Shown here one piece after another: positions 32,093-40,850 of a DNA stretch of 64,000 bases; position 1 is the stretch's first letter; each line of letters begins with the position of its first letter. The DNA lies in contig DAIDIC010000198.1 of NCBI GenBank assembly GCA_027459525.1, forward strand, positions 1 to 64,000, in the 5' to 3' direction. A model generated the notes under the pieces. The model saw only the letters and a program-made list of their open reading frames with translations. It ran no database searches and was not told where the DNA came from. This DNA is from JAJYBV01 sp021812265 (GTDB taxonomy: Bacteria > Chloroflexota > Ktedonobacteria > Ktedonobacterales > JACDGC01). A program made the position numbers and the translations under genes.

Positions 32093-32653
32093 TTATTTTA
32101 CTCGTTCCAAATATTTGCCGGTGCGAGTATCAATTTTTATAACATCGCCCTCTTTCACAAAAGCAGGAACGGTTATACTTGCGCCGGTTTCCAATGTAGC
32201 TGGTTTTTCAACATTGGTTGCAGTATCGCCGCGCACAGCAGTGATGGTAGAGGTAACAGCCAGCGTAACAAAAGTAGGCAGTTCAATATCCAACAACTGA
32301 TCATCAGAAAAGACAAGATTTGCGTTGTCATTTTCGCGCAAATACAGAACGGCGTCTTTCATCAATTCTTCCGGAACTTCAACTTGCTCATAACTTTCGT
32401 TTTCCATAAACAGAAATGTTGAGCCATCACGATATAAATACTGGGCAGATCGATATTCCATCCGAACAATATCAATTTCTTCACCGGCCCGCAACCGTTC
32501 CTCAATCACCTTGCCATTGCGCAGATTTTTCATACGGACCCTAACAAATGCCCGCCAATTTCCCGGTGAAACATGCTGCCATTCCACCACACGCCATAAT
32601 TCGTTGTTGCGCCGTAACACTATGCCATTCGACAGATCTGACGTTGTCGCCAT
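32093..32653 (-). CDS. efp: Elongation factor P
   Basis: Binds ribosomes stalled at polyproline and restores peptide-bond formation. The KOW domain and two OB domains are present, with the C-terminal signature 'KPATLETGASITVPAFVKEGDVIKIDTRTGKY'. Length (186) is normal. The loop that in E. coli carries the modified Lys34 ('KPGKGQAF') reads 'SPGNWRAF', so the tip residue is Asn32, not Lys or Arg. That excludes EpmA-type lysylation and EarP-type rhamnosylation at this position. None of the modification genes is in the window. A MITE-like element ends 28 bp upstream of the ATG. AAGGGAGA precedes the start. Confidence 0.95.
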   Translation of the reverse strand: MATTSDLSNGIVLRRNNELWRVVEWQHVSPGNWRAFVRVRMKNLRNGKVIEERLRAGEEIDIVRMEYRSAQYLYRDGSTFLFMENESYEQVEVPEELMKDAVLYLRENDNANLVFSDDQLLDIELPTFVTLAVTSTITAVRGDTATNVEKPATLETGASITVPAFVKEGDVIKIDTRTGKYLERVK

Positions 32654-32680
32654 AAAGTCTCCCTTAAAATATACTATCTA

Positions 32681-32815
32681 GGACTTTTGCTTGAAAGAGA
32701 AGCGTATGGTTCTCGTATCTGAAACAAAGGGAGGTCTTGGGGGGATACCCCAGAACTTCGTACAAGGGACACTGCCCCTTGTACATCCCCGATTTTCCAT
32801 GCTGAAGCGAAAGTC
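32681..32815 (-). mobile_element. MITE-like inverted-repeat element, copy 3, next to the efp start
   Basis: Best-preserved copy, in reverse orientation to copies 1 and 2. Ends are GGACTTTTGCTT (32681-32692) and AAGCGAAAGTC (32805-32815), flanked by TA on one side and ATA on the other. The internal GTACAAGGG hairpin and the 'CCCCAGAAC' block are present. The left end is 28 bp from the efp start codon, so efp transcription must start inside or cross the element. The rest of the gap to 33138 holds only the stem-loop at 33027. Confidence 0.75.
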
Positions 32816-33026
32816 ATACTATTGTTTCATTGAACACAATACAACATTTTCTGCAACATGCCTGCAACAGGTATTCAGTTATATTAGAAACGCCGGAGCG
32901 CGATAACACACCGCTTCCGAAGCTTGCTGACGCCATGTAAAAACAAAAGAAATCAGCAAGAATCACGGTTTCATATAATACACCGCGCTGCAGATGACTT
33001 TGCGGAACAATTTTAAGAACACAACA

Positions 33027-33065
33027 GACGCGGATGTCATGCTAAAGCATGACACCCGATCCGTC
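33027..33065. other. Strong stem-loop between efp and the 33139 gene
   Basis: TGTCATGC (33035-33042) and GCATGACA (33047-33054) form a perfect 8-bp stem with a TAAA loop. It is extended by GACG/CGTC and GGAT/ATCC outside, giving an arm of about 16 nt with small bulges. It lies 74 bp beyond the stop of the minus-strand gene at 33139. No T-run is present. It may be a terminator or a REP-like palindrome. Confidence 0.45.
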
Positions 33066-33138
33066 CAATATAGCATGTTATTCTGAAAATGCAGTTAACT
33101 TCTGTTTGATATTATATCACTTAACCGGTAAATAAGTC

Positions 33139-33492
33139 CTATTTGGTTTCGCGATTTTTTTTGGCTTTTTGCGTTTCATTTACGGTACGCACAATACTGC
33201 CGCCATGGCGCACCACTTTTAATGTCTCGGGAAAAACGCCCAACATAGGAATAAACGCCAACAAATTTAAAAATTGTCCCATTCTATCACGTTTTCTCCG
33301 GCACGCAATATAATCTCTTATTGCGCAAAATGAGCCAACAATAGGAATAAGCGCAAAAATTATTTGCGTTATTTTCCCCGGAACACCTAAGTGATCGGCA
33401 AAATCACCATGTATTGCGCCGGTATATATATCTTGAATAAAATTGCGTTTGCGGGACGGTGATAAAACAGCTTGTTCCGATTTTTGCGCCAT
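33139..33492 (-). CDS. Small membrane-associated hypothetical protein (117 aa)
   Basis: I do not recognise the gene by name. After a basic N-terminus comes 'GDFADHLGVPGKITQIIFALIPIVGSFCAIRDYIACRRKRDRMGQFLNLLAFIPMLG', cut here by two amphipathic to hydrophobic segments with Pro-Val/Met-Gly turns. This pattern resembles the pre-toxin/TG-type 'IPxVG...RD' domain found ahead of toxin domains in polymorphic toxins. Here it is followed only by a short basic tail. ATG at 33492 has AGGA about 10 nt upstream; an in-frame TTG at 33525 is an alternative. It stands alone. Confidence 0.55.
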   Translation of the reverse strand: MAQKSEQAVLSPSRKRNFIQDIYTGAIHGDFADHLGVPGKITQIIFALIPIVGSFCAIRDYIACRRKRDRMGQFLNLLAFIPMLGVFPETLKVVRHGGSIVRTVNETQKAKKNRETK

Positions 33493-33733
33493 TTCAGGGA
33501 ATCCTACTCTTTCATGCAATATCAATTGTATTGGCGTTCTTGCAATATCAGATTAACTTTGTATAATTAAGATTATTCCATTTTATTTAAGAATAATACA
33601 AGATATTCGCTTGCTCTATACAAGGGAGGTTGATATCTTAATGCCAAGAAAGCCGTTTTTGGGGGCCTTGCGGTCCCCTGCAAATGAATATTTACAATAA
33701 TTGCATTTATTATACACCAGAAGGAGCACTCAA

Positions 33734-33988
33734 ATGGAACCGCTGCAAACAAATTCAGGGTTGCCGGCGCTATCTCGCTTCGATATCAACTCTTGGGAAG
33801 AAGTTGTTCAAACACTCGAAAAACATGGATTTTCCCTAAATCATCAGGGCCACGCCAGCCACGGACCAGAACAATTGTGGCAAATAACAGCAAATCACCA
33901 ATCCGGAGCCTCGCTGCTCTCCGATACCCAAGTGCTCTATTTTGCTATGGGACTTGCTGCCGCCAATGATTCTGAGCAGGCGCAATAA
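33734..33988 (+). CDS. Small hypothetical protein (84 aa)
   Basis: I do not recognise this gene. A very good ribosome site, AAGGAG, lies 7 nt before the ATG at 33734, which strongly supports translation. The product is soluble and mildly acidic, with a helix around residues 18-35 ('INSWEEVVQTLEKHGFSL') and a Gly/His-rich turn. The final segment ('QVLYFAMGLAAANDSEQAQ') is helical. Upstream (33660-33677) is a GC-rich stem GGGGGCC/GGTCCCC. Two further small plus-strand frames follow. Confidence 0.6.
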   Translation: MEPLQTNSGLPALSRFDINSWEEVVQTLEKHGFSLNHQGHASHGPEQLWQITANHQSGASLLSDTQVLYFAMGLAAANDSEQAQ

Positions 33989-34047
33989 CACGCAGACCCG
34001 AAGATAAAAAATTAGTAAAATTTTGCGGCGCTTTTTCGCAGCATGGT

Positions 34048-34236
34048 ATGATAATAGTGGCGCAGTTGCGCGCAAACTATATTGCCGCCGGTGTTTTTGC
34101 GACTTTTTTTATCTGTTTTCATTCAACCAACCGTTGCAATCGCACACCGGCGGTAACTTATTTCCCAACCGGAAAGGATCGGCGCTTTCGCCTGATTACT
34201 GAAAATCAGCAAAATTTCAGCGCCATATATCGATGA
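34048..34236 (+). CDS. Possible small membrane protein (62 aa), low support
   Basis: A short frame with one hydrophobic helix ('YIAAGVFATFFICFH', about residues 11-25) and a basic tail. There is no good ribosome site. The main support is that its stop overlaps the start of the next small gene as ATGA, which is the coupling pattern seen elsewhere here. It could equally be non-coding leader of the 34233 gene. Confidence 0.3.
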   Translation: MIIVAQLRANYIAAGVFATFFICFHSTNRCNRTPAVTYFPTGKDRRFRLITENQQNFSAIYR

Positions 34237-34559
34237 ATCAACAGTTTTTTATTGACAGAATTACAGCGTGGGCAAACCGCGCCGCAAATGAGATAACCTA
34301 TGCTACCGGCGCTAATAAAAACGCTTGGCAAGGACAATACGAGGTTCTGCGTTCTTGCGCTGCCGCTGCAGCTTCGGGATCGAACGCAATAGCCAATCTC
34401 GAAACATTTCGAAACAATATTATTATGGATCGCAAAACAACGATAACCGAATGGAATCATACAGGCGCAGAAGATGATGCGGCAATGCTGACCGGAAAAA
34501 CTCAGGGATATGACCTCATTCTGTCGCTATTAAAAGAAGCTGGCGCCGCGTGGTCTTAG
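34233..34559 (+). CDS. Small hypothetical protein (108 aa)
   Basis: I do not recognise the family. The sequence is helical and Ala/Asn-rich, with 'INRITAWANRAANEITYATGANKNAW'-like composition and no transmembrane segment. The start overlaps the upstream frame's stop (ATGA), and its own ribosome site is weak. Codon choice matches the neighbouring genes. It is followed by 267 bp without a gene before the convergent regulator at 34827. Confidence 0.45.
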   Translation: MNQQFFIDRITAWANRAANEITYATGANKNAWQGQYEVLRSCAAAAASGSNAIANLETFRNNIIMDRKTTITEWNHTGAEDDAAMLTGKTQGYDLILSLLKEAGAAWS

Positions 34560-34826
34560 CCTACATACTACAAAATTTTTAACTTATACGCCACGCATAA
34601 TATCCGCGCGATATTGCAGCGCGCCAACGACGCGTGAATGCGCGCAAGGTATCAGGGGCGGCCAATACAGCCGCCCAGCGCTCATTTGGCAACAAGGATT
34701 GCTTAAAAACGCGATTTGAGAAGCGCCGCAAACCCTGCAAAAGCTGCCGCCGCTTTTATTATTGATTTTCCTATTATTTCCCGATGCTTATGCAATCAAG
34801 AAGCGCCCCGTACTAAATACAAATAA

Positions 34827-35999
34827 CTATTGTTCGGTTTCAGTAATTTGCAAAAACATACGCAGTAATTTAGATGGGGAATCCAGCATATCCTTACGCA
34901 GAAAATAATAACTATAATGTTCGCGCATCAGCAGTGTTACAACACCGGCGGCGCGCAAACGAATCATATGGTGCCTGGTTGTTGCTTTTGTCAATCCTAA
35001 ATGCTCTGCAAGTTCAGTCAGGTACATCGAACGCTGCGCAAGCAAACGCAAGATACGCAGGCGCGTATCATCCGAAAGCGCATCAAACAGCGCCGCCAGC
35101 TCATGCCGCTGCGAATCTTCCTCATTGAGGTTCTCTAAGTTTTCAACCGTTAAAGGGTAACAATAAGTCAGTGTATCATTCACTCGCATATGAAAAATTG
35201 CTGGGGAAAGCATAATGCTGGGAACCAACACAATGCGCTCTACCGCAGCAGGCGGATCATAAATAAAACCGCGAATAACACTGCCAAACAGCTGTTCATG
35301 GCTTACTTCCTGGTTCAGCATTTTCAGCCGGTTCACTTCTTTTTCTAGCTGCGCGCGCAGCCGCGGCTCCTCTTCCGCGAACACCAGCCGATACCACTCG
35401 CGTAAAATCGCAGCTATGTTATTGCGCGTCTGTTCCGGATTTGAAATCATTGCAACGATACCTGCGCGTTCCGCCGCAGGAAATCTTTTTGAAAACACGG
35501 AAATTTGCTTCGCTAAACTCTGTTTATTCTTTTCACTTGTATTTGGTTTAGCCGCATATTCAAGCGATCGCAAAATAAGTTCATTTGCCTGAATTTGCCA
35601 GTCAGTTCCGATGCCATCGCTTTCCAACAGTGTTTCAATAATATCAGTGATGGAAGCGTTCTGCTCAAACCAATCCAACGTGGCGGGAATACTTTGTGTA
35701 TCGGCCTGCCAGAAAATACCTGTCAATTTTGCGGCGCACCATTGGCCTTCATCCTCACCAAAATAATAAAATAAATCTTCTTTTAACGTATCGGGGCACT
35801 TATTCAGCGCAGCGTCAATCCAATTGCGATCAAGGTCATAATCATCTTTGCGCGCCGGACAAAAAGCAACATGTAAACTTAAAAGCAAATCATACACTGG
35901 ATTAGCGCTAAATTGAAATACCGGCTGTTTGCGTTTGCGTTTTAATTCTACCGTTTTAGGGGTATTCTCATCAACGCTTTCATTATTCTTAGTCATCAT
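34827..35999 (-). CDS. ArsR-type winged-helix transcription regulator with large N-terminal domain
   Basis: The C-terminal ~100 residues are a clear ArsR/SmtB-like winged helix ('LAALFDALSDDTRLRILRLL', 'YLTELAEHLGLTKATTRHHMIRLRAAG'). No metal-binding cysteines are seen. The preceding 280 residues are helical and acidic, without a motif I recognise; they may bind an effector or partner. Length (390) is about four times that of a simple ArsR protein. ATG at 35999 begins 'MMTKNNESVDENT'. It is monocistronic, lies between convergent small genes and purB, and probably controls targets outside the window or itself. Confidence 0.75.
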   Translation of the reverse strand: MMTKNNESVDENTPKTVELKRKRKQPVFQFSANPVYDLLLSLHVAFCPARKDDYDLDRNWIDAALNKCPDTLKEDLFYYFGEDEGQWCAAKLTGIFWQADTQSIPATLDWFEQNASITDIIETLLESDGIGTDWQIQANELILRSLEYAAKPNTSEKNKQSLAKQISVFSKRFPAAERAGIVAMISNPEQTRNNIAAILREWYRLVFAEEEPRLRAQLEKEVNRLKMLNQEVSHEQLFGSVIRGFIYDPPAAVERIVLVPSIMLSPAIFHMRVNDTLTYCYPLTVENLENLNEEDSQRHELAALFDALSDDTRLRILRLLAQRSMYLTELAEHLGLTKATTRHHMIRLRAAGVVTLLMREHYSYYFLRKDMLDSPSKLLRMFLQITETEQ

Positions 36000-36349
36000 T
36001 AAATCCCTGCCTTCCTGAATTTCTGCTCATTCAATTTCTCGGGTACTTTGCGGAGTCGTCCTCACTGTCATTCCCTGTTCCGATAACTCTATGAATTTTC
36101 GTAGTGTTTAGCCGGTTTTTCCCGGATGATTCATAGAAGTATAATTAATATCATACCGTTCATAACAGATACTACCGCGTTTCCGAATTGCTGTCAAGTT
36201 TACGCGAAGCCGCAACATTTTCTTATTATTACGGTAAAACAACCAGCACAGCCGCAGATACAACTGTAGGGGAGTGAAATTTTTCTGCAACGATATCAGG
36301 GAGCGAAATGCCCCCTGATACTGCGATGTTTGCATTCCGGTTACAGCAA
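36000..36349. other. Gap between the ArsR-type regulator and purB, with a purB-side stem-loop
   Basis: No convincing gene is present. TATCAGGG (36294-36301) and CCCTGATA (36313-36320) form a perfect 8-bp stem 30 bp after the purB stop, probably its transcript end although no T-run follows. A minus-strand frame at 36108-36353 overlapping the purB stop has low-complexity basic sequence and I do not call it. The regulator's promoter should be here but was not identified. Confidence 0.4.
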
Positions 36350-37651
36350 TCAATCTAAATGCATGCGAGAGAATAACTCATCAACAAATCGGGTATAAAA
36401 AGAAGGATCGACTAAACTATCCAATTCATCAGAGGAAAGAAGCGCAGATATTTCCGGGTCAGATTTTAAAAACTCCAAAAATGGCGCCTTATCGTTTTCA
36501 CCGCGCCAAACTTTTTGCGCGTTGCGTTGGGTTATTTTATACGCTTCCTGCCGCCCCACACCCTTATCCACCAAAGCGAGAAGCACGCGCTGAGAATATA
36601 TTAAGCCGCGTGTCATATCTAAATTATCGCGCATACGAAACTCGTCAACCTCTAGGCCGGTAATAATAGTATGCGCCAACCACAACATATAATGCAGAAT
36701 GGTTGTGGCGTCGGGGATAATAACTCGTTCATTAGAAGAATGACTGATATCGCGTTCGTGCCAAAGCGCAACATTTTCCATGGCGGTAAGCGCATAGCCG
36801 CGCAACAGCCGCGAAAGCCCGCATATTCTTTCAGTAAGTTCTGGGTTGCGCTTGTGCGGCATAGCCGAAGAACCTTGCTGCCCAGAGCCAAACGGCTCAA
36901 ACGCTTCGCTGACTTCTGTGCGCTGCAAATTGCGCAATTCCAGCGCCATTTGCTCTAAAACAGCGCCAACCAACGCAATATTCGTGATAAACTGCGCATG
37001 GCGATCTCTGCCGATAATTTGCGAAGAGACCGGCGCAGTTTTCAACCCCAAGTGATCGCAAACATATTCTTCCACCACAGGGGTCACAGTGGCGTGGGAG
37101 CCAACCGGGCCGGAAATTGCTCCAAACGCCATTTCTTCCAGCGCGTCTTTCAGGCGTGTTTCAGCTCGGCGCAGGGCGTCTACCCAAATAAGCAGTTTTA
37201 ACCCAAAGGTTGTCGGTTCAGCGTGAATGCCATGCGTGCGCCCAACAATCAATGTGTATTTATGTTTTTGCGCCAAATGCTCTACATTATGAAGCAGCTT
37301 ATTCAGCGCGCCGCGTAAAATATCTCCGGCTTCGCGAACCTGAACCGCTAAAGCTGTGTCTAACACATCAGAAGAAGTTAGCCCCATATGGATATATCTT
37401 CCATCAGGTCCTGTCTGCTCCTGCAACATACGCAGAAACGAAATAACATCATGATGAGACTCTTCCTCAATATGGCGCATACGGTTTAAGTCCAATGACG
37501 CCGATCGTATATTCTCCAGCGCGGCAGAAGGAATGACCCCTTCAGCGGCCCACGCCTCACACACCAGCATCTCCACCTGCATCCACGTTTCTACTTTTCT
37601 TTTTTCAGACCACACCTGCGCCATTTCCGGTCTGGTATACCGATCGATCAT
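36350..37651 (-). CDS. purB: Adenylosuccinate lyase
   Basis: Cleaves adenylosuccinate and SAICAR in purine synthesis; a homotetrameric fumarase-superfamily enzyme. The signature 'GSSAMPHKRNPELTERI' is at about residues 260-276, the catalytic His in 'GRTHGIHAEPTTFG' (~140), and 'HMGLTSSDVLDTA' at about 85-97. Length (433) is standard. The ATG at 37651 has AAGG about 13 nt upstream, a spacing seen for several genes in this window. It diverges from the TPR gene. Confidence 0.96.
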   Translation of the reverse strand: MIDRYTRPEMAQVWSEKRKVETWMQVEMLVCEAWAAEGVIPSAALENIRSASLDLNRMRHIEEESHHDVISFLRMLQEQTGPDGRYIHMGLTSSDVLDTALAVQVREAGDILRGALNKLLHNVEHLAQKHKYTLIVGRTHGIHAEPTTFGLKLLIWVDALRRAETRLKDALEEMAFGAISGPVGSHATVTPVVEEYVCDHLGLKTAPVSSQIIGRDRHAQFITNIALVGAVLEQMALELRNLQRTEVSEAFEPFGSGQQGSSAMPHKRNPELTERICGLSRLLRGYALTAMENVALWHERDISHSSNERVIIPDATTILHYMLWLAHTIITGLEVDEFRMRDNLDMTRGLIYSQRVLLALVDKGVGRQEAYKITQRNAQKVWRGENDKAPFLEFLKSDPEISALLSSDELDSLVDPSFYTRFVDELFSRMHLD

Positions 37652-37797
37652 TGTTGCGTTTTGCCTTCTTTTTCATCAAAATACTATTTGCAGCGACAGC
37701 TTTTACGTCCCAAACGCATTATAAACTGGGGTATTTGCCGGCGCTAAGTCTCATTAGCAGTATATCACATAGATTGACGGCATGAATTTTGCATATT

Positions 37798-37806
37798 TGT
37801 TATAAT
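37798..37806 (+). promoter_or_regulatory. Extended -10 promoter upstream of the TPR gene
   Basis: TGTTATAAT (37798-37806) is an extended -10 element, TG-N-TATAAT, with a perfect hexamer. A TTGACG at 37774-37779 is 21 bp away, too far for a normal -35 box, so the extended -10 form is the better reading. The leader to the start at 38028 would be about 215 nt. The divergent purB promoter was not identified in this gap (37652-38027). Confidence 0.4.
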
Positions 37807-38027
37807 AAGGCAAAGTATTCAAATTTCCATAAAAACGCGCCCTGCCATTTTCAGCGTTCTTTGCAGCGCAAAGCTCTGACGTCGGCGCATAACGCTAAAA
37901 AACCGCCGCCAAACTGCCAGTAATTCAGTATTTTTATAAGATATTTGTGAGAAATACGTATGTTCCTGCAGCTTGTGTGTTATACTTCAGAAGAGTCTTG
38001 TGTCTGAACAAGGAGCAACAGCAAAGT

Positions 38028-40850
38028 ATGGCTAAGCGAAAACAACCTCAAAATTGGGACGATTTGTCTCCGCAATATGATGATCCTGATCCACGGAGCG
38101 CCGGTCAAGTTGACGATAACTATGTGTTAAACCTGATTCAGGAAGCCCAAATGATGTATCAGGAAGGCAAAATTGAAGAAGCTATCGATCAGTGTGAAGA
38201 AATTGTGGCGGTATATAACAGCGCCGAAGCCGAGTATACTTTGGCGTTTATGTATCAGGAACAGCATATTTGGGATGCGGCGGTAGAACATTATACAGTG
38301 TTGTTAGACAATCCCGAATACGCTTTATCGTGTTATTATTCGCTTGGGCAGTGCTTCCGCTCTAAAGGAGATTTACAAACAGCTTCACAGTATTTTGATG
38401 AAGCGGTAGATCGCGTAAATTTGGATATGCTGAACCGAGATGAGGCCGATCAGTTAATCCAGTTATGCAGTGAAGCGGCGCGCGCGCATGATGATATGAA
38501 TGAATATGAGAATTCTGAGTCAATTTATAATTCTCTGTTAGGATATCTGCGAAGCCGCGGCTGGAAAGACAGCGTTCGCCAAGTTGAAAATTTAATGGCA
38601 AAAAGCGCGCGACCTGCGCAGGAAAACAGCAAAAAAATGCCGGCGACGCCGTCAAATTCGGGTCCGGAGCCAGTTTCCACCAATAGCGCAAAAAATCCGT
38701 CAGTGTCGCCAAACGCATCATTTTCCGGATCTAAAGCGCAGCAGCCCGTTCCCAGCCAATTAGTTTCCGATCAGCCGGGGCCAATGGCGCCCAATAACCA
38801 CGCTTCGGCGCCGCACCTAACCATTCCCGGGCAGCAATATCAACCGCCGCCGCCAATGAATCCGGGCGCATTTTTACAAGATATGTACCCCGCCGCGCAA
38901 CAGCCATTTCCCATGCAGCGGCCCAGCGCGCCTGCGGGCGAAAACCGCAACCCTGGTTTTGCGGGCGGGCTGAATATTATGCCGCCGCCGCCAATGCCCG
39001 AACCGCAGCGCACCCGCGTAATGCAAATGATGCGCAACATTGAATCGTTTATTGCCCGCGGATTATATACCGCCGCTATAGAAGAATGCATTAGCGTAAC
39101 AGAAATTGCGCCGCATTATTTGGATGTGCATTTAGAGCTGGCGGAAATATATGTTCAACAAAACAAAATCGATCAGGCTATTACAAAATACGCCGTTCTT
39201 ATCGATAACTTTTTGGCAAGCGGCCGCATAGATGAGGCTATTGCCGCCTATCGGCGGGTGTTGCAGCTGGAGCCAAATAATATTTCTTATCGCGTCCGGC
39301 TCATTAATACCTTAGCGCAGCATAACCGTATTCAAGAAGCGCAAGAAGAACGCATTAAAGCCGCCGAAGCGTTTTTAAACTTGGGATATCCGGATCGCGC
39401 CATTGAACAATTTGAGCAATCTATTCTCACATCGCCCAACGATACCCGCCTGCGGCTGAACTATGCGCTGGCGCTTATCCGCGCAGGGAAAATTCAGTTT
39501 GGCGTTACCGAATTGCAAAGAATTTTACAGATTGACCCCGGCAATGTTATCGCTTTAGCGCGCTGGCAAATTGCGCTGTGCCTTGGCGGATCTGCCGGCG
39601 CGCCAGCAATCGCCGCAGCAAAGGCGCCGGATACACGCGCGGCGGCTATCGATGTTTTAAACCGGCTGGCGCGTATTTTACGATCTGATGGCTTAAAAGG
39701 ATATGACGACACCTTAAGTGAATATACGGCAACGTTAAGCCAGCAGCAAACAAACAATGATATCCGCTATGGGTATGCGGTTATGCTGCACACCGGCAGC
39801 AAATTTCAAGAAGCTATTGCAGCGTATCAATCAGCTCAGGCAACTCCCGGCCTAGAAGTATTATCTTTGGTGGGAATTGGCTTGTGTTACCTGAACCTGA
39901 ATGAAAATGATAAAGCCGCGCGTTCTTTTGAAGACGCCAGCTCTTTAGCGCGCAGCAACCCTGTGCCGCTGGCAATGTGGAATGCCCGCCCACGCCTTGA
40001 TAACGAAGACATCGGCTCACCGGATATTGAAATTTCTCAGCTTTTAGCGCGCGCTTATCAGCGCTCTAACCCCGGCGGATTTGCTCCGCTGGCCAACGCT
40101 TCCGCGCCGCAAAAAGGCTCACATCAATCCAGCGTCATCTTAGATGAAGTGTACCGCGCAATTAATGAAATATCGATGCGCAAGCCAAATGATGTTGCCG
40201 GCGCGCTGCAAGAAATGGCGCAATTAGCCGTAACATATCGCACACAACGCCGCTATGAACATGCCTTGGCTGCTCTGCAGGAAATAGCCGCAATTGCGCC
40301 AAAAGACTATTCGGTGCACGCCGAAATGGCAGATATTCACATTCATCGCGGCTTTCTGGAAGAAGGTATAGCTGAATTACGTAAAGTCTACGAAATTCAT
40401 ATGTCTTCAGGGCAAATAAGCAGCGCAGCGCAAGCCTTGCTGCAAATCTCCGATATTCAATGGCAAATGGGCGAACATAATGACGGCATGGCGACCCTGA
40501 AACAAACCTTACAATTAACACCCGATGATATGAACGCCCGGCAAATTTATGTGCAGTATTGCCTTGAAGAAAATAAACGCTCCGAAGCCGCCGAACAGCA
40601 GTCGGTATTGGCGCGTTACTATTTCCATAATCGGCAGACCAAAGAAGCGGTTGCCATGTTGCAGCAGCTGATTGCGTTGGATAAAAATAACTTCGACGCC
40701 TACGATTTGCTGGGCCAAACATATTTTTCAGTCGGGGAATACGAGCAAGCGCAACGTGTATACCGGCATTTGGCAAAAATTAATCCTGCCAGCCAAGTTG
40801 CCAGAGAACGCTTAGCGCAAATTCAGGAAGTTCACGCAAAACGCGGTTGA
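38028..40850 (+). CDS. Large tetratricopeptide-repeat protein (940 aa)
   Basis: A soluble scaffold protein built from TPR units: one block at about residues 30-190, a Pro/Gln/Ser-rich linker at about 200-330 with PPPP runs, and a second long block from about 335 to the end. Typical repeat segments are 'YLDVHLELAEIYVQQNKIDQAITKY' and 'FDAYDLLGQTYFSVGEYEQAQRVY' spread over the protein. No signal peptide or enzyme domain is seen. ATG at 38028 is preferred over an upstream in-frame ATG because AAGGAG lies 12 nt before it. It would mediate protein-protein contacts; partners are unknown. Its last 19 bp overlap the convergent nucleotidyltransferase gene. Confidence 0.85.
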   Translation: MAKRKQPQNWDDLSPQYDDPDPRSAGQVDDNYVLNLIQEAQMMYQEGKIEEAIDQCEEIVAVYNSAEAEYTLAFMYQEQHIWDAAVEHYTVLLDNPEYALSCYYSLGQCFRSKGDLQTASQYFDEAVDRVNLDMLNRDEADQLIQLCSEAARAHDDMNEYENSESIYNSLLGYLRSRGWKDSVRQVENLMAKSARPAQENSKKMPATPSNSGPEPVSTNSAKNPSVSPNASFSGSKAQQPVPSQLVSDQPGPMAPNNHASAPHLTIPGQQYQPPPPMNPGAFLQDMYPAAQQPFPMQRPSAPAGENRNPGFAGGLNIMPPPPMPEPQRTRVMQMMRNIESFIARGLYTAAIEECISVTEIAPHYLDVHLELAEIYVQQNKIDQAITKYAVLIDNFLASGRIDEAIAAYRRVLQLEPNNISYRVRLINTLAQHNRIQEAQEERIKAAEAFLNLGYPDRAIEQFEQSILTSPNDTRLRLNYALALIRAGKIQFGVTELQRILQIDPGNVIALARWQIALCLGGSAGAPAIAAAKAPDTRAAAIDVLNRLARILRSDGLKGYDDTLSEYTATLSQQQTNNDIRYGYAVMLHTGSKFQEAIAAYQSAQATPGLEVLSLVGIGLCYLNLNENDKAARSFEDASSLARSNPVPLAMWNARPRLDNEDIGSPDIEISQLLARAYQRSNPGGFAPLANASAPQKGSHQSSVILDEVYRAINEISMRKPNDVAGALQEMAQLAVTYRTQRRYEHALAALQEIAAIAPKDYSVHAEMADIHIHRGFLEEGIAELRKVYEIHMSSGQISSAAQALLQISDIQWQMGEHNDGMATLKQTLQLTPDDMNARQIYVQYCLEENKRSEAAEQQSVLARYYFHNRQTKEAVAMLQQLIALDKNNFDAYDLLGQTYFSVGEYEQAQRVYRHLAKINPASQVARERLAQIQEVHAKRG

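Noticed and set aside
36108..36353. Minus-strand 81-codon frame overlapping the purB stop by ATGA
   Set aside because: Composition is basic and irregular, there is no ribosome site, and the purB stem-loop at 36294-36320 lies inside it.
37774..37806. TTGACG/TATAAT as a standard promoter for the TPR gene
   Set aside because: The spacer is 21 bp, outside the functional range; the extended -10 reading was kept instead.
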